The notes beneath the pieces are model-generated. The model had not been told where the DNA came from, made no database searches, and worked only from the letters and a program-made list of their open reading frames with translations. A DNA stretch of 64,000 nt from Serinus canaria (Eukaryota > Chordata > Aves > Passeriformes > Fringillidae): NCBI RefSeq assembly GCF_022539315.1, contig NC_066319.1, positions 30,156,093 through 30,220,092 of the forward strand, read 5' to 3'. The number at the start of each line of letters is the position of its first letter. Positions within the stretch are counted from its first letter, which is position 1. Of the stretch, positions 11,441 through 23,300 are shown in pieces. The position numbers were made by a program, and so were the translations under genes.

Positions 11441-13479
11441 TTGAGACTGACTACAGCACACAAGAGCATGTTCAGTAACACACAGAAGCGCAGACACCCT
11501 AAGCCAGGTTGTCAGTGTTTCCTCAGCCCAATGTTTCTAAGGGCTGGCTGTAGAAAGCCTACATGGAAAATGCAAACTCCTGTCTTCAGTATTTGCAGTA
11601 GGAGTCAGAGCACTCCAAGAGAGGGTGAAGCATTTTCCCAATCCAATGACATTATCTTGGGAGAAAAAGTGTGCCTCAATTTTGGTTTCAGAAAAGCAAT
11701 AAGGAGTAACCTCGGCAGACTGCCCTAAACTTTGCTCCCTTCAGAAGAAAACCCCAACAACAATATCCTCTCACTTTTATTTAGAGACAGCAAGCGATCC
11801 TGTTCTCACAAACATTGATTGAAATGTGCAGCACTTTCTCCTACCAGCACTGGGTGCTGCACACAGGGAGCCCTTCCATCAGGACACAGGCCAACTTTCC
11901 TCCAGAGTCTGGATTATGTGAGAAATACACAGGGATGGTCAAACATGAAATTCAAGACTTTTTTTTTTTTGCCTCACACAACAATAAATTGTAGCAGAAC
12001 ACATTTAGTAAAGCCACTGATATGTGTCAGGGCAGAAGACACTGTTTTCCACTCCTCTGCACTCAGATTGAGCCCCCTGAAAAATCACCTCATTGACCAA
12101 ATGTTTTTAAGATAACAAAATAAATAGAATCAACCCCGACTGTTTTTCTTGTTCATCCTTTGCTTTATGATCCATGAGGCTACTCTTAATTTCCCTATTC
12201 CAACCATGAGAGCTACAAAAATAGAAAAATAGAAATGAAAACTGAGCTCATCAGACAAGACTACCCCCACCAAAGTCAAGTTGGCCCTGTGTGGGTTTTG
12301 GAGCCCACCCAGGCAGAGCAGCTTGCAAGGCCCGTGCCTAAGATCACAATGTACTCTGCAATTACAGCACAATGCTGACAATAGCATTTTGTCAGTAAAA
12401 TAAGAAATAGTTGTGAAGACATGTGAGGAATATGTGGAGGGGGATAACTAAATAAAAGAAGCAATTTTGTTCACTATTCTTTTGAGCAGTAGAGCAGGCT
12501 AACAGAAGGGTTATAGGATGGCACAGTATTTCCATCCACAGATGTCACAGGGACACTGCTGCACGAGATTTAAGATTAATCTCTTGAATCAAAATGTCAC
12601 CATGTACACTAATGAGCAAAAACTCTCTGGCAGAGAACCCGTCCCTTAGGCTCCTGTTCCCAGGTAAGAAGCTTGTCTCCATACTATTGTAGAAACTCTC
12701 TCAGCTGAGTGCAGTGAGGTTGGTGGTATAACTTGCCCCTGGTTCACAATTTTCCATTTCAGACTCGCTGTCTCTGTCTTGGTTTCGGTCTATTTACTCG
12801 GAGCCATTTCTTAACAATGTCTAATTTCCTCAAGGAATCCCTCTGAGTCCCCTCTCTTAGAAATGCTGCCATATCTTTTTTTTAATCACTGAAAGGCACA
12901 AATATCCTTCCTGAGCCCTCTTACCATCCAGCCTGATTATACACATAGATTTCAGTTTCCATACATTTTCTACACAGTAGGAGTTCCCAAAATGCAGCCT
13001 CTGGGGATATAAAGTGTGGCCCCAACTGCAGCTCAATGAGATGAAAACAAAGCCGATCAGGTACTGTTCCTACTGTTAATGAGCCTAACCAGCAGGCAGT
13101 TATTACTCAGTCTGGAAGACATAAGTGGTTGGAATCATAGCACATTCATTTTTTATTTATAGTGATACACATTCAAATTAGAAGTAGCCCTCCAGCAGCT
13201 GGCATTTTGCCAGGGTCTGACCATCAGTGTGATAAAATTTGACTATCTCAATGATATTGAATGCCTTTTGTTGCTTTTTGGTTTTTTTTTTTTAATATCA
13301 ATCTCCTCTTCTCCTACTCACCTATCAAAAGTGAACAAAGAGGGTTAATTACTTTAGGAACCTTGTCCCTTACTGAAAATGAAAGCAAAGAGTATTTTTT
13401 CTGTCTTACTTGATGGGGAGGTACAAGTCAAACATGATCTGACCTTCTCGTAAATAAGCAGACTCAAGCCTTTTGGCAA
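11441..13479. other. Intergenic DNA upstream of BMF
   Basis: No exon is recognised. A CAG|GTAAGAA donor-like sequence at 12661-12670 and an acceptor-like TTTCCATTTCAG ending near 12762 are only about 100 bp apart and have no supporting exon. Confidence 0.45.
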
Positions 13480-13960
13480 ATAAAAGAGTTTAAATGAACA
13501 CTTGGACAAGAACCACAAAGAAATGGGTTTTTGGAGACAATGGACATTATTAGTCTGTTAATCTATTAATGGCAACTGTAAATACCTCACTCAAAATCAT
13601 AGTGACTCTGAAACATTTAACTGGAGAGGCTCTGTTAGCCTGCCCAGGACAATGTGATAGAGGAAAACGTAGTAATTCGCCTCACCTTGCTAGCCATCAG
13701 TTTGCAATCTAACCCCTCCCCTGAGTTTAAGTTACAAACCTCAGTAACTGTGTGGCAGACTTGACAGCAATTAACATTACTCAGCTGCCAGCTGGGTTTT
13801 AAAACCTCCCTACCTCCCTTCCAGGCGATCTTGTTACGTAGGTTTTAAAAACAGCCTGACAGGGTGCTGCTCTGCGCCAAGGAGCTGTGTCCTGCCTCTC
13901 TTAACATGGTGAGATTTTGCCACTGATTACAGGGGGAGCTGATAAATCATTGGCAGTAGT
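13480..13960. promoter_or_regulatory. Candidate proximal regulatory region of BMF
   Basis: This region is rich in developmental-type motifs and starts about 600-1,100 bp upstream of the CpG island. It has a SOX-like ACAATGG followed by ATTAGT and TTAATCTATTAATG homeobox-type sites (13538-13570). It also has two adjoining CAGCTG-type E-boxes (CAGCTGCCAGCTGG, about 13782-13795) and a PAR-bZIP/NFIL3-like TTACGTAG near 13834. It carries no coding sequence. The enhancer role is inferred from motif clustering and position. Confidence 0.35.
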
Positions 13961-14269
13961 AAAGGTAAATGCACCGAGTTGTTGCTTGCAGCATGAGGCT
14001 GGGGGTTTTTACTCTATTCTCATTGAGGGGGCTTCACAAAAAGCGCTATAAAGAAACTATCCTTATTAGTTTAATTTAGTCCTGTGCAGTCCTGTAGTCG
14101 TACTCATCTACAGGAAAGAGCACAACTCACTGCGAAGAACTCCTAGACCCTCACACCTCAGCATTCCGACTTTACAAGTCACGAAGAACTTTCTAAGTCA
14201 TTTAAAGCTGAAAAATCAAAGTTTTGTGGGAAATCTACTACCTGGAGTGGCACTCCCATCAGATTTAAA

Positions 14270-15330
14270 GCTAGCCCAGCGCGGCTGCGGCCCAGCTCCG
14301 GCTGGGGCTGCCTGCGGAGCTGCGGGAGCACTCCGAGGGCGGCTGCAGGCCGCGGTGCCAGCAGCGGGTCCCGCTGAGGGCGGACGGACACCGAGCGCTC
14401 GCCGCTCCCACCTGTACCGGGCCGAAGTGGGCCCGCCCCGCCCCTACAAAGCCGAACGCCGGGCCCGCCCCTCCCTGCCCATTGGCTGGCGGGCGGGGAG
14501 GGGCGGGGCGCGGCGGAGGCGGGGCTGCCGTCAGCTGTTCGCGGCGCGCCCGCCGGCGCCGACCGCAGTTTGGCGGTGCGGAGGCTGCAGCGGAGGCGGC
14601 GGCGGCTCCTCCCGGGACGCCCCGTCCCCGAGGGACGCCCGTCCCGCTTCTCGGTGAGTGCCCGGGAAGCGCCTTCGCCACTGGGGGTCGACCCCTCTGT
14701 GCCAGGTCGCCGTTGAGGGCGGTGTCGAGGCCGGGCGCGATCGTGACAGGGAAGGGGGTTCGCCCCGGGGCAGCCCCGGCCCAGCCGGTCCAGCCCGGAG
14801 TCCCGCGCCTGCTGGGGAGAGGGAAGAAAGAAGGAGGGTGCGGGCGAGGAATGAGCTCGGTCGGCGCTGAGATAGATGATTCGCTGATGTAAGCGATGGC
14901 TGATTCCACAGCCAGCGCTGCCCCTCCCGGGCCGCCCCGCCGAGCTCGGGAGCCTCGTCCCACGGCGCTGCCCGGAGAAGCCGCGTTAAACCTCTTGGTC
15001 GGGGGCACATCTGCGGGGCTCGGGTCCGGGCGGGGAAGAGTTAAAGGCGGCCAGCGGTGGCGAAGCGAGGCCGGCCAGCTTTGTTTTGGGACGCTGGCAC
15101 GCACGTGTGCGCTGAGCCCTCCCTCCGCTCTCGGCCCGCCGCCTGTCAGCGCGGGCGTGCGGCTGCCCCGGCCCGCGGCTGTCTCCGCTGGCTTGTGTGA
15201 GGAAGTGCCGTGGGTAGGACACGGCACCGGAGACGCGGGGGCTGCCCGGGCAAAGACCCGTACCCCGAGCTGTCCGGTGTCTGTGGCTTCCAGCGTGAGC
15301 TGCGTTTGGAGGTTGTAGGAGTTCCAGTGA
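14270..15330 (+). promoter_or_regulatory. BMF: BMF CpG-island promoter
   Basis: A dense CpG island of about 1 kb overlaps exon 1 and the start of intron 1. The core has an inverted CCAAT box (ATTGG, 14481-14485) and GC boxes (14491-14498 and 14500-14509). An E2F-like TTTGGCGG lies at 14569-14576, and no TATA box is present. This architecture fits a dispersed, TATA-less start somewhere around 14510-14580. Placement of the start is inferred; cap-site data would fix it. Confidence 0.8.
14550..14653 (+). other. BMF: BMF exon 1 (5'UTR), 5' end approximate
   Basis: The exon ends at a consensus donor (CTTCTCG|GTGAGTG; GT at 14654-14655). Mammalian BMF likewise has a non-coding first exon spliced to the exon carrying the start codon. 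When joined to exon 2 at 17071, the frame of the main ATG is free of stops back through the whole exon to at least 14482. Non-AUG N-terminally extended BMF forms are therefore possible. No in-frame CTG lies between 14482 and the splice site. The 5' boundary is a guess from the promoter motifs. Confidence 0.6.
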
Positions 15331-17070
15331 GTTGTAGGACGAGCTGCCCTTCGCGCTGCCTCGGCATTCTCTGAAAAGCTCTGCAAAAGGGTCGGGCCGT
15401 ATTGCAGGAGGTCGAGTTAAACTTCTTGCTCTTTAAACCCTCTTTTGTTTGGGGTTTGCTCTGTGCCTTTGCTGCACTTCCCTTGAGGAATGCCCGTGTC
15501 CCAGTGAGGCTGACAGATGAGATCTGGCAAACTTTCCTGCAAAGAAAAAATACATTCCCGCCTGCTTCTCTGTCAGGTGACTGATCCAGCAGAAGAGCTG
15601 GCAAGGAGATCATCCATGCCTGCCTCTTGGGGCCCATAACTCCTTTCAGTATGCTACTTTAAGCCATGGATGAGAATGTTATGAGTGCTCTGCCACTGTT
15701 GTCATCCAGCAGAGTTGCATCCAGCTGTGGGGCTGGTACCTGTTCTGCTCTGAAGAAACTTCTCTGGGAGTTGGGGCTTAGTTGAGTGAACTGCTGAGAT
15801 GCAGCAACTTAAATAGCCATAGTGCCCCCCAGCCAGAGCTCTGCAGAAACAGTTCTTGCACTGCTTGGTCCTGTTGTCTCTAGTGTGCTGGTGTCCGGAG
15901 TGCTGCTCACCTGGGGGGAGTTGGGAGCACCAAGGGCAGTGCTGAACACATCCTTATAAAATTATTATTAATGTCTCCTTCAGGCCTGAAATTCCTCTTG
16001 CTAGTCTTCCATTCTGTTAAATGCTTCGCAAACCAGAGCAAAGGAAGAGACATGAAGAGTTGAATTTCACTGCCTTGTTTGGAACTGGGTGGAAATCCTG
16101 GAGATGGATCTCTTAGGAGTCTGTCTTCCAATTGGGTTAGATGCACAGGTAACAGTAAAGGGACTTGTGGCATTTTTGGTAATACTGCTTCTAATTGCTT
16201 TATATTTGCAAAGAGCTCTGAAATAGTGATTTAGGGTTCATGGGGGCTTTTCCCCTCTACCATCTTTGTGCTGTAACAGAGCTCAGGAGTGTTTACTGTG
16301 GCAAATACAGAAATCCTGCTTTAAACACTGACACCAGCCATGTTTTTCTTTAGTAGTAGGATGAACCATTGCACTAACAGTGCATGTAGGCTTGAGGGTA
16401 AGAGGAATAAGGAAGTGACTACATTGCCAAGTTTGGGACATGTCTTAAGTTGAGGTGAGGGGAGAAATGAGAAGTTGAAAGGAAAGTTGGCCCTCATAGG
16501 GAGAAGTAATGGAGAGCTTCACAGAAGTGGCTTTGACAGCTCTTTTAAGTTTTGCAGCCACTGGGGTTTCTTAAAAATCTGGCCTTGCAGCCTTATGATT
16601 ACAAGACCTTTTCTTCATCAATAAGAAATAGGTGGGGAAGAGTGAATGGGATATACCATTAAAGTTCAAGTATAGCAGGCCAAAACAAAGCAGACCCCAA
16701 AGAAGCTGGCTGTCCATGGGGCTGTTAGAAGAATCTGGGTTGCTTTTTAAAATGTCTTTTCAGTTTCTGTGTGCTGAGGTTGGGGATTGGCTCTCTGCTT
16801 GTGAGCAGGTGTGGAATTGGAGCTGTGGACTTATACACGTGTGAACTTGGTCTCTCTCTGGCCCAGCACCTGAGGACTTTCTGCAAAGCCTTAACCTTCA
16901 CCACAGTCACTCACCTCTCCTGTCCACGCAGATGGGCAGCACTGGGAAGTGGGGAAGAGGGAAGGTGTGATAAAATCGATTGTGTTTTACTGTTGGAGCA
17001 GAAGGCATTCTCTCCTGGACAACATTCTTGCTGTGTCTTAGCTGTTTCCTCAAATGTCCCTTTATTGCAG
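14654..17070 (+). other. BMF: BMF intron 1
   Basis: This 2.4 kb intron runs from GTGAGTG to TTTATTGCAG. The first ~700 bp belong to the CpG island. The rest shows no coding exon or recognisable transposon. Confidence 0.7.
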
Positions 17071-17391
17071 GAGCAATGGATCGCCCCAGCTACCTGGAAG
17101 AGGACTATTCTAGCCTGGATGGGCTGGACGATGACGTGTTTCACTCTGATGACTTTGGACTTGCAGGTCAGCCTGGTGAGATGACTGCAACTGGCTTTTT
17201 CACACAGAACCAGTCCTGCAGCTGCCTTCTGGGGAGGTTTCAACTATTCCCCCTCACACACTGCTGTGGTCCCGGTATCAGGCATCCTGAGCAGCAGGAC
17301 AAGGCAACTCAAACACTCAGCCCATCCTCTTCCAGTCAGGATGTTATGTTGCCTTGTGGAGTCACTGAAGAGCCACGGAGACTCTTCTATG
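17071..17391 (+). CDS. BMF: BMF exon 2 (start codon exon)
   Basis: The acceptor is CCCTTTATTGCAG|GAGC and the donor is TTCTATG|GTAAGA. Five 5'UTR bases precede the ATG at 17076. The exon encodes residues 1-105 plus the first base of Gly106, including the dynein-light-chain motif DKATQT and the Ser82-Pro83 site. An upstream extension in the same frame into the intron is only read-through, because the acceptor is strong. Confidence 0.95.
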
Positions 17392-20300
17392 GTAAGAGCA
17401 CTCCAGTGTCACTAGCTTTGCAGCAAAGAAACTGTCCCTTTAGCACTTCCCCAATCAAGCAAGGTCTCTTTCATTAGGGTGTTTTATTAAAGGACTGAAA
17501 TTACTTTGCTTTAGTCCTACTCCCTCAAGAAAGACAGCTTGTATTTTCTTACCCTTGCTTGTCCACTGCAGGAACCAGACACTTGCTCATTGCTTCTGCT
17601 ATCTTTGATATTCCCTCTTTCTCTCTTTGGCTTTATTCTATCACATTTGATTTTACTGCTAGATGTCTAAATGTTCACTGTACTTCATATCCTACAATTT
17701 GCCTACATTTTTAACTACCAATGGTCTGTCTCATCCACATAGGAAGTGGAAACTCCTAGGAGTTTTCAGTGGAGAGAAGATGATGCAAAAAGTTACAGCT
17801 TTTAGGCTCTTCACTGGAGTTAAAGTTGCTGAATAAGTAGCATGTCCCTCCAGTATTTTAGTAGTAACTGATGGGTCACCACTCAGCTTTGTGTATCCAA
17901 TTCAGCTTTAATTCAAATCACTAAAATCACTAAATGACAGAAAACTGAGAAAAAACTGACACAAAAAATACTTCTACCTCTGAGGGGAGACAACTTGAAG
18001 CAGAGATCCTGTAAAACTGTCCTTAAAATAAATCCCAAGCCACATCATTTGGCTGAGCCGTAAACATGCAAAAGGAATCAATTTTAAGATCCTGCCACTC
18101 ATTTGACTATGGGAATCAACACAATGCTCTGTTTAATCAATGTAAACTGATTTGAAAGCTGGGCAAATCTTTTACTGCACTGTGTTACAGTATACAGTTA
18201 TTGTTTGGCCTTCAGGAACTAGACTTGAAAAGTCAAAAATGTAGGACTGTGTAGAGCTCTTTCCTCCATTAACGTACTGAGCAGAAAAGATAATCTTTGC
18301 ACTGGAAGAATGACTCTTCTGCTCTGTTTTGTAGGGAGTGCTGGTTACCGTTTACATGTCCCTCCAGCTGGCTTTGTGTTGGATCCGCACCTCCAAGAGG
18401 AACCTCGGGAAGGTCAGCGGGAAGCACGTGCTGAGGTGCAGATTGCACGGAAGTTGCAGTGCATTGCTGACCAGTTCCACCGGCTCCACATACAGAGGGT
18501 AGGGTGTCTCTGGAGGGGAAAGTGGGGGTTTACCTGTCCAAGAGGGCTACTCTGAAGACTGGCTCCAGCCATCAGCTAAGTGAACTGTTGTTTAAGACAG
18601 CAGACTGCCAGCAGTGATAAAATGGCAGGAGTATCCTGATGGATTTTGCTTATGCTAGTTTGCTTGCTCTTCCTAAAGACTGGCAGGTGGAGGGAAGAGA
18701 ATATGAGGGAATATGAATATGAGCATTTACTGCCCAGGAAGGGGGCTCTTCTGTGTTAGCTGCTGCTATTCCAGCTCTTCCTGTTCATCAGCAGTGGGGT
18801 TTGAAGCTTTTCCCAGGGATCTTCCTCTTGCTTTTCATTACAGCTTTTACTCTTCTCCATTCTCCTCACCACCAGCACCTTCTCTTCTGTGGAACATGTA
18901 GCCATCAGTGGCTTATGTCAGCTCCTTGTCTTGGAGATAACAAGCCTGGAGTCTGTTCTGACATCCCTTGTTGTCTAACGGTAGTTCTATGTAATGTTGT
19001 AAAGAATATTTAGATCATACTAGACTTGCTAGCAGCTACTAGTAAGATAGTCGCAGCTAGTGTCTCAGACTTGTGACTAACTTCCTCACCACAAAATACA
19101 CCTGTAAGATGCTATCAGGTCTGAAAAACACATGCCAGATTCTTGGTTTCTTAAAAAAACAAAACAAAAATTAAAAAAAAAAAAACAAACCCCAAACACT
19201 GCTGTTCAAAGAAACAAAGTAACCATTACCCCCAGAACCCTTGATTCTTTCTTCCTTGCTCTCCTTCCCCTTTGAGTAGAGATAAAATATAAATCTCAGC
19301 CCATTCAGAGATGGTCAGTGGTGGCAGAAGCTTAGCAGTAGGCAGCAGTTTGCCACTTCTATGCAAGCCCAACAAAGAGGGTGGGCATCTGCTTGTAAAT
19401 GAAGAAATTTTGCTGACTTCAGAAAGGGACAAAAAGCTTATGCTACTCCAAGTGAGTTTGTCTTCTCTTAACTGTGGGATCATTTGCAGCCCTTCTCAAA
19501 GGTAAGTGAGGATCTCTGTCTGGGTCAGAGAGTGTGGTTTGTCGCTGGGCAAAAGCTTGGTCCTCTCTGTGTCACCTGAGAGATGAGGAAATTCTGGGAC
19601 TCCTCATCTCCTAACAGGTGGATGATTAAAGCAAGAAAAGGAAGATTAGCCTGTAGATATGTAGATGGGGCTATGAATGTCATTTAGCAAACTGCAGGAA
19701 TAAAGAGCTACCATGAGATTTTTAACGTGTTGTTTGTGGTTGAATGGGGTTTTCCCCGGTGGCGCCTTTTCGCCAGCGTTAGCTGCCGGCCCCGCTCTCT
19801 CGCCAGGCTGTCTCTCAGGAAAGGGAAGGTTTAACCAACTTGGCGGACGAGCCCTGCACCGAACTGGTGGAACTGGTTGTAACTTGACCCCTTTCATCTG
19901 GGGGGAGTGTCCCTATCTGATGCCCGTGCCTTGGAAACGCGTCCCGGAGCGCCCACCCGCCCCGGCCCCACCAGGGCAGGCGGGGTCGGGCTCCCGGTGC
20001 CCGGCCGCGGCTCCCGGTGCCGGCGCGGCCGCGCAGCCCCGGCCGGCGGCCAGCCCGGCGTGTAGAGCCGTAGTAAACAAAGGCGTCCGGCTGTGCTGGG
20101 CGGCCCGGCCCGGCCCCCGGGGCCCGCCAGAGGAGGGGCTCCGCGTTCTTTGTTTGAACTGGAACAGCAACAAGTTGTAAAGGGGACGGAGCGGGGGCCT
20201 TCAGCCATTTAAATTTGAAAACAAAACGGGGAAAAAAATACCAAAACCAAACCAACTCGAAAACTTAACCCGAGGACAGAGTAGTTCAGCCAGTGGTTAT

Positions 20301-23300
20301 CCACAGCCTGACCCTGGGACAGGCCTTGGCATTTGGATCTGCCGAGGGATTCTTTCTTGTTTGTCAGGGAAACTGAGTATTGAGCCACATATTGGTGTCC
20401 AGAGCACTGATCCCTGCGGAGTGTTTGTCATGCCCAATCCCTTCCCTCGCAGTTCTGCATGGAGGATTTCCTTTGGCTTTTGGCATGAATCCCCCGTGGA
20501 GAACCCCCTCTGTCCTATGTGCAATGACTGCCCAGCCCTGCTGAAGGAGCAGGCGGTCTGCCCCTGCAGACACGTGAGCGGTTCACAATGTGCTGTGGTT
20601 TGGAAGGGGCAGTCTCTGAGGCATGGAAAACTGGGCTGTCGTTTATCTTGCTGTGAAACTAACCCCTGATTTGAAAACCCCATTTCAGCTTGTCTCAAAC
20701 ATTTGGTCAAAACCAACTTTCCAGAGTGGTGTCTTGAATCAGATTTAGAATACCACAAAGTTAGTCACACCAGTGTGGTCTTGTGAAGTCCTGAGAGAGA
20801 GCAAGCTTGGTTTTCAACAAGCTGTGCCCGTTTTCAGAGCCTACAAAACATTTATCTGTGAACCCGTAAAAAGAAAATGCATGTGCCCTTTCAGTGGAAG
20901 TTAGGAAAGGCTTTTAGCATTGGAATGGTGCATCCAGCTAGCTCAAGAGCTGCCTTCTCATGGCTCTTGACTTCTGTGAGACTCTCCAGCAGTTCAGGTA
21001 TGGCCCCCATTCTGCTGCTGCAGCAGCAAGGCTGTGTTGACACAAAGGCTGCTGGTTAATGTACATCCCTGGCTAAGAGAGAAACTGAGCAGGCAATTGC
21101 TGCTGAGGCTGACATCACTGAGTTGTCATTGGACTCTGCTGCATGCATGGTCTAACCCCATCCTACACTTGGAGCCCTGGAGAGTCACTGTTATCTCCTC
21201 TCTGGGCTTCTGGAGCTAAATGGTATTTATTCTGTGGTTCTTGGCTATACAAAAGATTTTTGGGTATGCATCTAGCAAGAATAAGAAAATTGGCCGCACC
21301 TATGCTTGCTTTTGGCATGAAAATCACTTTCAGAGTTTCATTTCCTATTAATATGTTAAACAGAAAACAGTAATTTAAAACCTGGCTATTTCATCCTTAG
21401 AACAGTGCTAGAGCAATAACACAACATTCCCTAGAACTCCATGTCTTTCATCTCCTTAAGATACTGAATTTCTTGTAAGAAGACTTGAACAACGCTCTGT
21501 GTTCCTAAATAGCAGAGCCTGCTACAGGGTGATCTAGATTGCAAGGGCTCTGCAGAATGACATGTGAGACCCATATAGAAGAGTTTTTTTGAGTTCTTTA
21601 CTGTCTCTTACTTGATTGAGGCTGTGTAGCTTCTAGCAGACTTCCCTGTTCTATTTTTTTCACCCTGCCCCTGGAAAACAAGGTAGAGGCAAACCATGCT
21701 TTCTGCAAGAGAAGCCAGTACCTGCCACCTCCTCCTTGGTTTGAAGCAAGTGTGTCTTTGCGCTGGAATCAGTGAACTGCTGCTGTAGCTCAGCCTGTGG
21801 CTGAACTTTAAGAGCATGCTCTGAGGTTATGGAGAGCAGAGCTGAGCTTATGGGACCTCCTGGTTGGTTGGCTGGGATATGCTTCACACACCCCACATGT
21901 CCAGGCTGTGGCAGCAAGTGTTTGGGCTCTGCTTCAGGTCCTCAGTGCACTTGGGTTTCCTTTCCTGAGGAGGGGCTTTGACCTGTGCTGAATGGAGAGT
22001 GTATTTAATGACATGAGGGGTTGTTAGATGGGATGTGAGTACACAACCAGGAATGGCGGTGGCAGCAAAGCCGCCCCAGAGGAGCAGGGGGTTATCCAGG
22101 GGTGGGGTAGATGACACTGTATATCAGGATCACACCCCTTCAGTTTGACAGGCTCCAATGAGGCACTGGAACTCTATAACTTTTTCCAAATAAAATAACT
22201 CTTTTTAAGCAGGCTGCAGCTTTGAGGGGACTGCTTTTATCATATTTCTTCTTCATGGAGATAAGATCACTATACAGGGGATAAAATTGTCTCTTTAAGA
22301 GCCAAGGAGTGGTAGCCTTGAACAGTTCTGGGCTCAGGTCCAAGCAGAGCCACTGACTTGCTGTATGACCTCAGACAAGTCTCTTGACCTCTTTGTGCTT
22401 CAGTCAACCCATCTGGAAAGCTCAGTTTAAAAAAAGCTGAGCCTCAATGAGAACCAGATGCTGAATCAGAACTGAGCTTTCTTGAGTAAATAAGTGCATT
22501 ACAAACAACAACAAAGTCCCTTTCCAACACATCAGGAATCCTGCAGTTGATTTAGATATGCTGACCATGCTCAAAAATCCTCTGTGGATCTAGCTATAGA
22601 AAACTTTGTTTCTCTAAATTCCCCAGTTGGTTCAGCAAGTAAGTCTCACCATCACTGCAACAGGGTTCAGCAGCCCATGGAACACAAATGCCTGCGTCCG
22701 CACTGGCTGTGGGCAGACAGCTAGGCATGTACCTGTTTGCCTCAAACAAATGACACTGAAAATGTCCAGAAGGAAATGTTATTTTCCTTTGAAAGTGAAA
22801 CGTGTTATGTTTTGCATACTTCTTCCTGTCTGTCTCTCATAAGGGTTATCAAGGCCTCCTCTGAGACACTTCTACTTATGCAGCAGGGAGCCTGCTCACT
22901 TGTTGGAAACTTTCTGGCGTGAGAGAATGGGTACATGGTACTGCATGTGCATCATTTATCCCAAACTCCGTCAGGCTTTTTTCACTATTAAGGACATTCA
23001 GGGCATTTTTAACAGTTGCTTTTTTCTTTATGATGACCTTATATTTTAGGAAAAATGTTCAGGAAAGCTTCCTAATAATAATGCAGAGATTCAGACTGTC
23101 CTGCAGCTAAGCCTGTAGCACCAGCAGCTCCATACTTCACTTGTATCTACAGTCTCTTTGAGACCTAGGGTATGTGTTTTCGTTCATTTGTTTCTTGAGT
23201 AGGTCAGTGCCTTTCAGGATCTCCCCTGCTGGCTGGTCCTTGCTGCTGCTGTGCACAGCAGTGGGTCACCTCTTTGGCTCTGCTTTCTGTGCGTTGCCCA

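Noticed and set aside
10510..11497. Frames up to 323 codons of Ser/Phe/Pro or Lys/Glu/Arg
   Set aside because: Composition artefact of the polypurine tract.
13906..13910. ATG directly followed by a GTGAGA donor upstream of BMF, as an alternative first coding exon
   Set aside because: Splicing to BMF exon 2 at 17071 would be out of frame with the BMF protein.
1..14200. BUB1B, the expected neighbour upstream of BMF by mammalian synteny
   Set aside because: No segment resembling BUB1B exons was found on either strand; it probably lies beyond the window.
14271..15386. 371-codon minus-strand frame over the BMF promoter
   Set aside because: High GC lowers stop frequency in the CpG island; the peptide is Pro/Ala/Arg-rich with no recognisable domain.
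19713..20255. 150-codon frames in the intronic CpG island
   Set aside because: Same GC effect; no family resemblance on either strand.
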